DNA from: Phycisphaerae bacterium
Lineage (GTDB): Bacteria > Planctomycetota > Phycisphaerae > Sedimentisphaerales > Anaerobacaceae
Length of the DNA stretch: 64,000 bases
Direction: 5' to 3'
NCBI GenBank assembly: GCA_017993835.1
Contig: JAGOLX010000010.1
Coordinates: forward strand, 85,587-149,586
Shown: piece by piece, positions 17,412-25,832 of the stretch
Numbering within the stretch: position 1 is the first letter of the stretch
Layout of the letters: each line of letters begins with the position of its first letter
Notes under the pieces: generated by a model
What the model was told of the DNA's origin: nothing
The model's database searches: none
The model's input: only the letters and a program-made list of their open reading frames with translations
Program-made: the position numbers and the translations under genes

Positions 17412-18053
17412 ATGGGGTCGATTTGGGTGAAGATAGCAGGGGCGGTCGTCGTCCTCGTGCTGGTGATCGTCATTCTCGGCCGGCTGGGCGGGGATGAGCC
17501 CGCTTCCGGGCTGGCCCAGAAGGACAAGACCTTCTACGACATGGCCGAGCGGGACAAGCAGTTCGGCGAGGAGCCCAAGGCGGTCCAGCAACCCCCGGCC
17601 GAAGCGGCGCAGCAGCCTGTCGCCCAGGAGCCCGCGCCGACCGAGTCGCCCGCCCAGCCGCCTGCCCAGCAGCCGGCTCAGGCGGAACAGCAGCCTGTGG
17701 CACAGGTCCCCGGCGTCGTCCTGCCCAGCAGCATCACGAAGCCGACCACGCTGCACTTCAAGCCGCTGGACGAGACAGAGCAAGTCTCAGCCGAGCAGAC
17801 TCTCCCCTGGGCGGTCGCCAGTCGCAGCATCGGCCGGCTCCCGATGATGCAGTATGGCCCGATGGTCAAGGCCTGCCGGGACATCCTACAGCGATGGCCG
17901 GAGAGCTGGTACGCCTTTCGGGCCAAACAGATGCTCGAGGAGGTCGCGGAACGCCACGCCCAGTACAACATCACGCAACAGGAGCTGGATATCAGTCGAT
18001 TCTTGAAGCCGAGGCAGGGGACGGAGCCTCGGGAGGTGCAACCGGTACAATGA
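17412..18053 (+). CDS. Membrane-anchored Pro/Gln-rich protein
   Basis: A 213-residue protein, ATG 17412 behind AAAGGAG. One N-terminal membrane segment (VKIAGAVVVLVLVIVILGRL) is followed by a Pro/Gln/Ala-rich linker (residues about 50-105) and a soluble helical C-terminal domain (SWYAFRAKQMLEEVAERHAQYNI). No known family recognised. Its stop overlaps the start of the thymidylate-synthase-like gene by four bases (ATGA), indicating translational coupling. Confidence 0.55.
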   Translation: MGSIWVKIAGAVVVLVLVIVILGRLGGDEPASGLAQKDKTFYDMAERDKQFGEEPKAVQQPPAEAAQQPVAQEPAPTESPAQPPAQQPAQAEQQPVAQVPGVVLPSSITKPTTLHFKPLDETEQVSAEQTLPWAVASRSIGRLPMMQYGPMVKACRDILQRWPESWYAFRAKQMLEEVAERHAQYNITQQELDISRFLKPRQGTEPREVQPVQ

Positions 18054-18937
18054 CGATGACTGCCCGTGAAACGATGCCCGTGATCTCTATTGCCGCCGAG
18101 TGCCTGCCCGAAGCCTGGGAGAAGGCCGTACTGGCGGTCTGGGACCAGGGCTACGAGGTCAAGACCCAGTACGACAAGCCCGACGATCCGCCCAGCAAGG
18201 ACGCGACGGTGATGATCGCGGTGACGAACCCATTCAACGAGCCGCGGATTCACAAGAACTTCCCCGGCGGGCCCGAGGAGCTTGAAGCCTATCGCCAGGA
18301 GGTGGTCAGCGGCATTCACGACCACTGGATTGATCCCGCGGCCGGCAAGTGGACCTACACCTATCACGAGCGGCTCTTCGCCTATCGCCCGGTTGAGGAC
18401 CTGCGGAATGCGAAGAGTCCCAAGCCGTTCCGCGCGGTCAACCAGATCCAGTACATCATCGACGCGCTGTCCGATGCAGGTCACACCCGACGGGCCCAGG
18501 CGGTTACCTGGATGCCCACTGCCGATCCGCAGACGGACGATCCGCCGTGCTTGCAGCGGATCTGGTGCAGGCTCGTGCCCGATGAAACGGGCTGCTGGAC
18601 GCTGAACATGAACACCCACTGGCGGAGCCGGGACCTCTACAAAGCGTGGTTCATGAACGTCTACGCGCTGACCGACCTGCAGCGGACGATTGCCGAAGCG
18701 ATTGCCGCCAAGCGTGGCGAACCGGTTCGCGTCGGTCGGTATGTGGACATCAGCGACTCGCTGCACATCTACGGCAGCTACCTCCGCGACGCCGCGGTGG
18801 AGGTCGAGAAGATGCGAAAGACCCCGTTCTCCCAGCGGGCCTGGACGAGCGATCACCCGGCGTTCGAGATGATGACGCAGGAGGCCCGCCAGAAGCTGGC
18901 CCGAGATCCCGACTGGTTCGCGAAGGCACGGGGCTAA
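18050..18937 (+). CDS. Thymidylate synthase-like protein
   Basis: A 295-residue protein with a thymidylate synthase fold signature. DPPCLQRIWCRLV resembles the ThyA PPCH loop with the nucleophilic cysteine, WRSRDLYKAWFMNVYALTDLQ matches the RSxDxxLGxPFNxxxYA block, and DISDSLHIYGSY resembles the D-x-HIY motif. The start is ATG 18050 with GGGAGG 11 bases upstream. If active it methylates dUMP to dTMP with methylenetetrahydrofolate. The residues around the cysteine differ from canonical ThyA, and coupling with a membrane-anchored protein is unusual, so a related pyrimidine methylase is possible. Confidence 0.7.
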   Translation: MTMTARETMPVISIAAECLPEAWEKAVLAVWDQGYEVKTQYDKPDDPPSKDATVMIAVTNPFNEPRIHKNFPGGPEELEAYRQEVVSGIHDHWIDPAAGKWTYTYHERLFAYRPVEDLRNAKSPKPFRAVNQIQYIIDALSDAGHTRRAQAVTWMPTADPQTDDPPCLQRIWCRLVPDETGCWTLNMNTHWRSRDLYKAWFMNVYALTDLQRTIAEAIAAKRGEPVRVGRYVDISDSLHIYGSYLRDAAVEVEKMRKTPFSQRAWTSDHPAFEMMTQEARQKLARDPDWFAKARG

Positions 18938-18939
18938 GA

Positions 18940-19094
18940 AGCACGAATGTCGAAATCCGAAATCCGAAACAAGTTCAAAGGACCGAAGCCCAAATGACCG
19001 AAACGCTGTCGCCCATCGGGATGTCCGTTTTGGATTTCGAGTTTTGAGCCTTCGTGCTTGTTTCGAATTTCGAAATTCGGATTTCGAGTTTAAG
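18940..19094. repeat. Interspersed palindromic element 'A', copy 3
   Basis: GAAATCCGAAATCCGAAAC and AAATGACCGAAACGCTGTCG on the left, TTTCGAATTTCGAAATTCGG on the right. It fills the gap between the thymidylate-synthase-like gene and the isomerase gene, ending just before the latter's ribosome binding site. Confidence 0.8.
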
Positions 19095-19111
19095 ACAGGT
19101 AGGAGTATTGA

Positions 19112-19969
19112 ATGGCGATTATCGTGAACGGCCAGAGAATCGAAGATGAGGAGATCCGGGCGGAGGCCGAGCGTCTGCGTCCCAGCTACGAGCGGGCCTT
19201 TGCCGACCTCGATGCGGCGACTCGCGAGGCCCAACTCCAGGACTGGTCCAAGGAGAACGTCGTCGAGCGGGTGCTCCTTCGCCAGGAAGCGAAGGCCGGC
19301 GGCCCACAGATCCCGGCGGCCGACGTGGATGCAGCCTTTGCCAGGCTCAAGGAGCGGTTCGAGAAACCCGAGGATCTCCACCGCGAGTTTAGCGTCGACA
19401 GCGACGAGAAGGTCAAGGAGATGATCGAGCTCCAGATCAAGGTCGAGCACAAGATCAACGAGGTCTGTGCGAAGGCGGGCGAGCCTTCAGAGTCCGAGAT
19501 CCAGGAGTATTTCAGCCAGCACCAGGATCGATTCGCGTCGGGCGAGCAGATCCGCGTCGCCCATGTGGTCAAATATGTCAACTGGCAAACGGACGAGGCC
19601 ACCGCGCACGAGACCGTGACACAGGCGCAGCGGGAGATCGCGGCGGGCGCGCCGTTCGAGGCGGTCGTGAACAAGTACACCGACTGCGCCGACAGCGGCG
19701 GCGACCTCGGCTACGTCTCCCGCGGACAACTGGTCGAGGAGTTCGAAGATGTAGTCTTCAACCTGAATCCCGGCCAGGTCAGCGACGTGTTCCGCACGCG
19801 GTTCGGCTTCCACATCGCCAAGCTGTACGACCGCCGGCCGCCGGCGATCCCGCCGTTGAAAGAGGTCAGAGAGCAGATCGTCGAGCAGGTTAGGGAGCAA
19901 AAGAGGGAGCAAGTCCTCGGCGAGTATCTCGACACGTTGCGAAGCAAGGCGACGGTCGAAGAAGTGTGA
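19112..19969 (+). CDS. Parvulin-type peptidyl-prolyl isomerase (SurA/PpiC-like)
   Basis: A 285-residue protein, ATG 19112 behind TAGGAG. The N-terminal 130 residues are helical and SurA_N-like (VVERVLLRQEAKAGG, AAFARLKERFEKPEDLHREF). The parvulin domain spans about residues 145-240 (IRVAHVVKYV, GGDLGYVSRGQLVEEFEDVVFNLNPGQVSDVFRTRFGFHIAKL). No signal peptide is visible, so it may act in the cytoplasm, unlike SurA. In Escherichia coli surA precedes pdxA and ksgA; here the isomerase is 2 kb from that pair but on the other strand. Confidence 0.85.
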   Translation: MAIIVNGQRIEDEEIRAEAERLRPSYERAFADLDAATREAQLQDWSKENVVERVLLRQEAKAGGPQIPAADVDAAFARLKERFEKPEDLHREFSVDSDEKVKEMIELQIKVEHKINEVCAKAGEPSESEIQEYFSQHQDRFASGEQIRVAHVVKYVNWQTDEATAHETVTQAQREIAAGAPFEAVVNKYTDCADSGGDLGYVSRGQLVEEFEDVVFNLNPGQVSDVFRTRFGFHIAKLYDRRPPAIPPLKEVREQIVEQVREQKREQVLGEYLDTLRSKATVEEV

Positions 19970-20036
19970 CGTCAGAGCGAGTGTCGAGACTCGGTTTGGG
20001 GCTTCGAGCTTAGAACCTGACACTTCACGCCCCGAT

Positions 20037-20064
20037 TTGCTTCTCGTGATTTCTAACGTAGACT
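20037..20064 (+). promoter_or_regulatory. Possible promoter of the 20.1-kb RNA
   Basis: TTGCTT (20037-20042), 16 bases, TAGACT (20059-20064). The match is moderate. A start near 20071 would give a transcript of about 240 bases ending at the strong terminator at 20310. Confidence 0.35.
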
Positions 20065-20070
20065 TTGGGT

Positions 20071-20310
20071 AGCATGGAGGAGGGAAGGCAGAAAGCAGTA
20101 AGCGTGAATCAGTCTTTCAAGCAGAAGCCTGCCACACGGACAGGAAGGGGCGCCCGGATGCAAAGGGCCGCGTCCCGGGCTCCCGAAAGACCCCAGGCTG
20201 ACCTGCGACTGCACGCTCGGAAAGGGAACTGGGCCATGACGATCTTTGGGGGGGCTACGTGAGTTTCTTTCCGAGCCGGCCCCTGCGTCCCCAGACGCAG
20301 GGGCCTTTTT
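20071..20310 (+). ncRNA. Candidate structured noncoding RNA, family not recognised
   Basis: About 240 bases lie between a possible promoter and a strong terminator and carry no convincing frame. They are rich in local pairing: GCCTGCCACACGGACAGG, GGGCGCCCGG with CCCGGGCTCC, and CTCGGAAAG (about 20216-20224) with CTTTCCGAG (about 20267-20275), which closes a domain just before the terminator. I could not fit it to tmRNA, RNase P RNA, SRP RNA or a known riboswitch. It could be 6S-like, a leader RNA or a new family. Confidence 0.4.
20278..20310 (+). terminator. Strong intrinsic terminator
   Basis: A perfect 12-bp stem, GGCCCCTGCGTC with GACGCAGGGGCC, a 4-base loop and TTTTT. No recognised gene ends here: the isomerase gene stops 300 bases earlier, which supports a separate RNA upstream. 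Confidence 0.85.
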
Positions 20311-20341
20311 CATGTCTGCGCATCTGCGTCCGAGAAAAGCA

Positions 20342-20370
20342 TTGCATGTCGGCCCGGCTTGTGGCATAAT
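20342..20370 (+). promoter_or_regulatory. Promoter for the 977-residue LamG protein
   Basis: TTGCAT (20342-20347), 17 bases, CATAAT (20365-20370). A start near 20377 leaves a leader of about 330 bases containing GC-rich hairpins but no recognised riboswitch and no convincing frame. Confidence 0.6.
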
Positions 20371-20705
20371 GTCTCCAGTATCGCGGCGTTTTGGTCCGCC
20401 GCGTTGGATGGTGTGATCGTGTGGGAGGATGGGTCGCTGCTGAACGCCCCTCGCGGGTCGGGATGCGCGTTGAGTCCGTGCCGGAAGGCCTCGCGCCGGA
20501 CGCCTTGAGACGGACAAGTCTGTCGCGGTGCATTTCCTCTGGGACTGCGTCCCAGGGAAACGCTGTCGCCTCTGTCCCCCCGCCCCGTTGCCAGCTACAG
20601 GAAGGAGATCGCTCAAACCGATCGTATATCCTAAATGTACCGCCTGGAGTATCCGAAGAGATGGGGGAAGGCCGTTCGAATAGTCTTGTGTGAAGGAGAA
20701 GTCTT

Positions 20706-23639
20706 ATGTTGAAGAGATGCAGTGGTCTTGTCTCGCTTGTCCTGTTGCTCGCCCTGATTTCAGGCGCCGCCGCCTGGGGCGCGTTCAATCCGCTCACGGA
20801 CCCCGCCATCGTCGGATGGTGGACGTGCGACGAGGGCGAGGGCAGCGCGGTCGCCGACTCGTCCCCCAACGGGAACGACGGGATTTTCGTCAACGGCAGC
20901 CCGGTCTGGACCACGGGAATCCACGGCGGTGCGGTGGAGTTGAAGATCCCCACCCTGGTCGAGATCCCCGCGGTGAATATCACCATGACGGCCGCCACCA
21001 TGGCCGGCTGGATCAAGCCCTACGGCGTTCAGCCCGAGTGGGCCTCCATCATGATGACCCGCGGCAGCGCCACGGGCCTCAACGTCCTGGCCAGCTACCA
21101 ACTGGCCTACCACTGGGGCGACGCCCCGGACTCCTGGAACTTTCGCCCGCCGGGCGCCTACGTGGTCAATAACGAATGGACCTTCGCTGCGGTGACCGTA
21201 GCGTCCGACAAGGCGGTGTTCTACGTCAACGGTGTTGCGACGGCCACCAACACGGCCGCTCACGCCGCGGTCAACTGGAACGCGAATATCTACCTGGGTG
21301 GCGACGGGACCTCCGGCCAAGCCGCCCGCCGGATGACCGGCGCCCTGGACGACGTCTCGCTCTTCAGCCGGGCGCTGAACGCAGAGGAAGTCCAGGCCAT
21401 CATGATGGGTCTTCAGGATCCTGCTATCGCGTCAGCTCCGTCGCCTGCCGACGGCGCGGCCGATCTGCCGCGCGACGTGTCTCTCGCCTGGGTTGCCGGC
21501 CAGGGGGCGGTCTCGCACAAGCTCTTCTTCGGCGCCTCGTACGACGAGGTCAGCGCCGCCGCGCAGCCGACCGCCAGTCCCACGGACACCCGTTTCGATC
21601 CCGAGGGGCTTCTCGAATTCGGCAAGACCTACTACTGGCGCGTCGATGAGACCACCGCGGACGGCACGACTTTCACCGGGAACGTCTGGTCCTTCACGGC
21701 CGAGCCGTATTCGTACCCCGTCGCGGGCACTCGAATCGTCGCCACCGCGTCCAGCCAGTATTCTGGGGTCGCGGGACCGGAGAAGACCATTAACGGTTCC
21801 GGCATGGACGGCGACGAGCACTCGGTGGTGTTCAACGACATGTGGGTTACCGCCAAAGCCGTCGCGGCGCCTCACTGGATCCAGTACGCGTTCGACAGGC
21901 CCTGCGCCCTGGATCGGCTGCGCGTCTGGAATTCCAACCAGGCGAGCGAGTCCTTCGTCGGCATCGGAGCCAAGAACGTCACGGTCGAGTACTCCATGGA
22001 CGCCAACGACTGGACGGTCCTGGGCGACTTCGAGTTCGCTCAGGCCCCCGGCGAGGACGGCTACGTCTCCGACATATCGATCGCGTTCGGCGAGGCCGCG
22101 GCCAAGTACGTCAAGCTGACGATCCACGACAACTGGGGCGGCTTCTCGCCTCAAGGCAGCTTGAGCGAAGTGCGGTTCTACGAGGTGCCGCTGGCCGCCC
22201 GCGAGCCTTCGCCGACCGTGGGAGCGACGGGCATTGCCCCGACGGCGAACCTGAGCTGGCGGGCTGGGCGCCACGCCGTGTCGCACCAGGTGTACGTGAG
22301 CCAGGACCAGCAGGCGGTTCTCGACGGGACGACGCCCGCGGTCGAGGCTTCCGAGCCGACCTGCGAGGTGACGGTCGATCTGGCCGCGACCTACTACTGG
22401 AAGGTCGTCGAGGTCAACGAGGCCGACAGCCCGGCCGTCTGGGAAAGCGTAGTCTGGAGCTTCACGACAGGCGACTCCATCGTGGTGGACGATTTCGAGA
22501 GCTACACCGACGACGAGGGCAGCCGGATCTTTGAGTCCTGGGCCGATGGCTACGAGGATACCACCAACGGCTCGATCGTCGGCCACGACAGCTCGCCCTT
22601 TGCCGAGCAGACGATCATCCACGGCGGCGCCCAGTCCATGCCGTTGGCCTACACGAACACCGCGTCGGAGCCGACCTCCAAGGCCACGTTGACTTTCGAG
22701 GACGAGCAGGACTGGACTGAGGCCGGCGTCCAGACGCTGAGCTTGTGCTTCTACGGCGTCGCAGGCAATGCGACGAACGTGTCCATGTGGGTCGAGCTGG
22801 CCGACAAGAACAAGAAGACCGCCAAGGTCGTGTTCGGCGCCGCGGGCGAGGACAAGACCGCCCTGGCCGATCCCGCCTGGACCGAGTGGAGCATCCCGCT
22901 GAGCAGCTTCGCGGGCGTGACGCTGACCCGCATCCAGTCAATCACGATCGGCCTGAGCGACGGAACCGGATCGGGCACGCTGTACTTCGACGACATCCGC
23001 CTGTATCCCGCCCGCGAGACGACGGTCGTGACCCCGACGCTGGTCGGGCACTGGACGCTGGACAACAACGTCCTGGACAGCTCGGGCAACGGCAACAACG
23101 GCACGCTCGCCGGGGGCCCGACGTACGCGGCCGCCGGTCGCATCGGGGCCGCCCTGACCCTGGACGGCATCGACGACTACGTCAACTGCGGCACCGGCGC
23201 CACGCTCGACATCACGGACGCCGTCACCCTCTCGGCGTGGATCAAGCCCGAGGACGCGGCCTACAGCGAGCACAACCCGTTCGTCGCCAAGGGCGACACC
23301 AGCTACTCGCTCAAGCACAACACCGGGAACACCATCGAGTTCTTCATCTACGACGGCGCCTGGTATGCGGCCAACAGCGAGGTCCTGACGGTGGACTTCA
23401 ACGGCACGTGGCACCATGTCGCAGGCACCTATGACGGCGTCCAGTTGAAGCTCTACGTCGACGGCGCCCTGGTCGCCAGCAATCTGCACACAGGCGACAT
23501 CGACTCGGTGACGTACGCGGTCAACATCGGTCGCGACTCGCAGAACACGGACCGACTCTACGACGGGCAGATCGACGACGTGCGGATCTACCGCGGCGCC
23601 CTGCCCAAATCGGAGGTCCTCAAGCTGGCCAACCCGTAA
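20706..23639 (+). CDS. Secreted LamG/discoidin multidomain protein
   Basis: A 977-residue exported protein, ATG 20706 behind GAAGGAG. Signal peptide (LVSLVLLLALISGAAAWGA), then a LamG/concanavalin-like domain (about 35-235, IVGWWTCDEGEG... DDVSLFSRALNAEEV), an Fn3-like segment (240-335), an F5/8 type C discoidin-like domain (about 345-495, ATASSQYSGVAGPEKTINGSG), a second Fn3-like segment, a VDDFESYTDDEG domain common in planctomycetes (600-770), and a second LamG domain (780-977, GHWTLDNNVLDSSGNGNNG). It probably binds polysaccharides at the cell surface or outside. No catalytic domain was seen. A terminator follows. Confidence 0.8.
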   Translation: MLKRCSGLVSLVLLLALISGAAAWGAFNPLTDPAIVGWWTCDEGEGSAVADSSPNGNDGIFVNGSPVWTTGIHGGAVELKIPTLVEIPAVNITMTAATMAGWIKPYGVQPEWASIMMTRGSATGLNVLASYQLAYHWGDAPDSWNFRPPGAYVVNNEWTFAAVTVASDKAVFYVNGVATATNTAAHAAVNWNANIYLGGDGTSGQAARRMTGALDDVSLFSRALNAEEVQAIMMGLQDPAIASAPSPADGAADLPRDVSLAWVAGQGAVSHKLFFGASYDEVSAAAQPTASPTDTRFDPEGLLEFGKTYYWRVDETTADGTTFTGNVWSFTAEPYSYPVAGTRIVATASSQYSGVAGPEKTINGSGMDGDEHSVVFNDMWVTAKAVAAPHWIQYAFDRPCALDRLRVWNSNQASESFVGIGAKNVTVEYSMDANDWTVLGDFEFAQAPGEDGYVSDISIAFGEAAAKYVKLTIHDNWGGFSPQGSLSEVRFYEVPLAAREPSPTVGATGIAPTANLSWRAGRHAVSHQVYVSQDQQAVLDGTTPAVEASEPTCEVTVDLAATYYWKVVEVNEADSPAVWESVVWSFTTGDSIVVDDFESYTDDEGSRIFESWADGYEDTTNGSIVGHDSSPFAEQTIIHGGAQSMPLAYTNTASEPTSKATLTFEDEQDWTEAGVQTLSLCFYGVAGNATNVSMWVELADKNKKTAKVVFGAAGEDKTALADPAWTEWSIPLSSFAGVTLTRIQSITIGLSDGTGSGTLYFDDIRLYPARETTVVTPTLVGHWTLDNNVLDSSGNGNNGTLAGGPTYAAAGRIGAALTLDGIDDYVNCGTGATLDITDAVTLSAWIKPEDAAYSEHNPFVAKGDTSYSLKHNTGNTIEFFIYDGAWYAANSEVLTVDFNGTWHHVAGTYDGVQLKLYVDGALVASNLHTGDIDSVTYAVNIGRDSQNTDRLYDGQIDDVRIYRGALPKSEVLKLANP

Positions 23640-23642
23640 TCC

Positions 23643-23702
23643 GGTGGCACCCCCGCCCTCGGGGGTGATCGATTCCCAGCCGGGGGCGGCTGGGCCACAG
23701 TC
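23643..23702. repeat. Interspersed repeat 'D' (CCCCGCCCTCGGGGG type)
   Basis: GTGGCACCCCCGCCCTCGGG and CCCAGCCGGGGGCGGCTGGG are two adjacent hairpins. The same pair is found at 33488-33605 and 63286-63385. It starts two bases after the LamG protein's stop. Confidence 0.75.
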
Positions 23703-23716
23703 ATCTCTGAGACCCC

Positions 23717-23752
23717 AAGGGCCGGGAGACATGCCTCCCGGCCCTTTCTTGT
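23717..23752 (+). terminator. Intrinsic terminator after the LamG protein
   Basis: A perfect 12-bp stem AAGGGCCGGGAG / CTCCCGGCCCTT with a 6-base loop, followed by TCTTGTTC. It lies about 75 bases after the stop codon. Confidence 0.75.
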
Positions 23753-23785
23753 TCGCTCCAGTGCGAAGCCCCGAGGCGGCGGAAA

Positions 23786-23930
23786 CTCGAAATGCGAAGC
23801 ACGAAACCCGAGACAAATCCAAAGGACCAAAATCCAGAGGACCGAAACGCTGCCGCGCGTCGAAGCGTCCGTTTTGGATTTCGGATTTCGGTCATTTGTG
23901 CTCGTCTCGCATTTCGTGCTTCGCTGTCAT
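23786..23930. repeat. Interspersed palindromic element 'A', copy 4
   Basis: GAAACTCGAAATGCGAAGC and CCGAAACGCTGCCGCGCG on the left, GTTTTGGATTTCGGATTTCG and CTCGCATTTCGTGCTTCG on the right. It is the fourth copy of the element at 3601 and lies between the LamG gene terminator and the decayed gene that follows. Confidence 0.78.
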
Positions 23931-23976
23931 TCCTGCACTGCAAAGGCGCAAGATCTTGTTTTCTTGGCAAGCATTT

Positions 23977-24350
23977 TCAGGCTACCAGCTTCGCGACATC
24001 CGCGTCACGCAGCCTCAGGGCCGCCGTCATGATCTGCTGTCCTTTGGGTGTAACGCGATAATAGCGGCAATCCGCAGAGCCTCGGCCTTTTTGTCCTCGT
24101 GGCTGCTGGCGATAAACTGGAACGGGCGACCCGCCTCCCGGGCCACCTGCCGACCTCGCTCGACCAATTGCTCCGACCACCCCAGGGCAACCTGCTTGAA
24201 ATCCTCGTACCGAACGCCCACACGGGCCAGAAACAGATCCATGCCCCCGGCGTAACAGATCGACCGCAGCGTGCCGCGAAAGCGAAGCCGGTCAAAACCC
24301 TCTCGAACCCCGATGACATCCTGCTGGTGTCGCTGCATAAAGCCATCCAT
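23977..24350 (-). pseudogene. Internally deleted remnant of a planctomycete multi-copy gene
   Basis: The start (ATG 24350, AAGGAGC upstream) and the first 95 or so codons look intact: MDGFMQRHQQDVIGVREGFDRLRFRGTLRSICYAGGMD... up to SSHEDKKAEALRIAA. Near 24065 the frame shifts directly into CRYYRVTPKGQQIMTAALRLRDADVAKLVA, which reads as the natural C-terminus of the same kind of protein. From memory this resembles a large hypothetical family of about 400-450 residues that is often repeated in planctomycete genomes and may be mobile; that link is unverified. About two thirds of the middle is gone. Confidence 0.55.
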
Positions 24351-24419
24351 GACGTTGCTCCTTGGAAACGGTACTGGACGATCGAATCTATACCGTACCC
24401 CAGAGAGCAACGTCTTTCA

Positions 24420-24650
24420 TCTATATTGGGTTGCGGCCGTAGGCCGCTCCAAGAAAGCAGGAATCCAGGAACCCTGGGAGGCGGTGCAACCCAAAGAATG
24501 GATTCCCGCCCCCGAGCAGGTCGAGGGCAGGCTTTGCGCGGGAATGACAATCGAGGGGCTCCGTGAACCCCTACTGTACCCGCGCAGATACGGACGTGCA
24601 TCCGGAGCGGGCGCCGTCCGGAGGTTCGTAGTGACGCCGTAGGGCGTTAT
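24420..24650. repeat. Mixed interspersed repeats (C and B types)
   Basis: The stretch carries GGCCGTAGGCCGCTCCAAGA, GGAATCCAGGAACCCTGGGA, ATTCCCGCCCCCGAGCAGG, GGGCAGGCTTTGCGCGGGAA and, at the end, TAGTGACGCCGTAGGGCGTT. These match blocks at 28390-28500, 35464-35489 and 55590-55612. No gene is seen between the remnant and rmuC. Confidence 0.6.
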
Positions 24651-24717
24651 CCTGCGACTCGCGACTCGTGGCCCGTGACCCGACGAGGCGCCCCTTCCGC
24701 GGGCGCTTGCAGGCACA

Positions 24718-25764
24718 CTACGAGCTGCCCGGCCGGTCGTCGTCGGGTGTGCTCTCGGCCTGGATCTGGGTCAGTTGCAGGCCGAGACGGTCCAGGCGTT
24801 TCTGGCCGTCGTCGTATTTTCCGTAGGCGTTTCGCAGGTGCGTGCCGAGCGTGTCCCACGTGCTGAGGAACTCGGCGAACGAGCTGTTGAGCTTGCCCAG
24901 GTTGCGCCGGATCTCCGCCGCCTGCCGCTCGATCTGCAAGCCGTGCAGGCCCATCGCGACTGTCATCAGGTACGCGTACAGCAGGTTGGGCGAGACCGGG
25001 ATCACCTTCTTGTCCATGCAGTGGTGCAGAAGGTCCACGGAGTCGCCTTCGCACTGGATCACCGTCTCGTAGTAGACGTTCTCGGCCGGCACGTACATCA
25101 GCGCGAAGTCGAGCGTGCCCTCCGCCGGGCGGATGTAGTCGGAGGCGATCTTGTCCACGTGGGCCGAGACATCCCGCAGGAACTGCCGCCGGAGCTTGGG
25201 CCTGTCGGCCTCGTCCGGGCACGCGACGATCCGCTCGAAGCTGGGCAAGGGGAACTTCGCGTCGATCCCGACCGCGAAGCCGGTCATCCGGACCAGGGCA
25301 TCGACGATCCGACCGTCCTGGAACGCGTGCTGAAGCTCGAAGCTGTCTTGAGGCAGGACCTGAGCCAGCAGGTTTTCCAGTGACCACTCGCCGATCTGCC
25401 CGCGGAGCTTGGGACTGGCGAGGATGTCCTGGAGTCGCTTGACGTCGATGCCGAGTCGGAGCATCTGTTTGTTCGTGCCCTGGAGCTCGCCGATCTGCGT
25501 GTTGAGCTGCTGGAGGACCTGCTGATTGGATTGCAGGCTCTGGGTCAGCGTGCTCTGCCCGGCCAGCAGGGAGCTGTGGAGCGTCTGCGAGGTCTTGTCC
25601 TGGGCTGCCTTGAGAGCTTCGAGCTGCTGCTGGAGCAGGGCGATCCCTCCGGCCTGACCGGCGACCTCCTGCCGGGCCGCGAGGCTCGATGAAATCAGCC
25701 ACACCAGCAGCGCCAGCACAGCCAGCGTCAAAACCACAACCACCGCGATCAAACCCTGCAACAT
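24718..25764 (-). CDS. rmuC: RmuC-family DNA recombination protein
   Basis: A 348-residue RmuC. Start ATG 25764: a membrane segment (LIAVVVVLTLAVLALLVWLI) follows immediately, as is normal for the family, whereas upstream codons look noncoding. A coiled coil rich in Gln (about 40-115) leads into the PD-(D/E)XK-like core: GQIGEWSLENLLAQVLP, DGRIVDALVRM, GIDAKFPLPSFE, and PAEGTLDFALMYVPAENVYYE. RmuC limits inversion and recombination at repeats in Escherichia coli, notable in so repeat-rich a genome. It has its own promoter and is not in an evident operon. Confidence 0.9.
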   Translation of the reverse strand: MLQGLIAVVVVLTLAVLALLVWLISSSLAARQEVAGQAGGIALLQQQLEALKAAQDKTSQTLHSSLLAGQSTLTQSLQSNQQVLQQLNTQIGELQGTNKQMLRLGIDVKRLQDILASPKLRGQIGEWSLENLLAQVLPQDSFELQHAFQDGRIVDALVRMTGFAVGIDAKFPLPSFERIVACPDEADRPKLRRQFLRDVSAHVDKIASDYIRPAEGTLDFALMYVPAENVYYETVIQCEGDSVDLLHHCMDKKVIPVSPNLLYAYLMTVAMGLHGLQIERQAAEIRRNLGKLNSSFAEFLSTWDTLGTHLRNAYGKYDDGQKRLDRLGLQLTQIQAESTPDDDRPGSS

Positions 25765-25803
25765 CGGAGAATCCCCACAGTCATGAAGACAACCAATAGA
25801 AGG

Positions 25804-25832
25804 ATTGTAGGGTCTGTTGCGGCGTTCGTCAA
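25804..25832 (-). promoter_or_regulatory. Promoter for rmuC
   Basis: On the minus strand TTGACG (25832-25827), a 17-base spacer and TACAAT (25809-25804), leading to a leader of about 35 bases. Confidence 0.65.

Noticed and set aside
20071..20310. c-di-GMP-I riboswitch, suggested by a GGATGCAAAGGGCC stretch
   Set aside because: The matching upstream half with GGGCAAACC and a GAAA loop is not present, and no gene begins within a sensible distance of the terminator.
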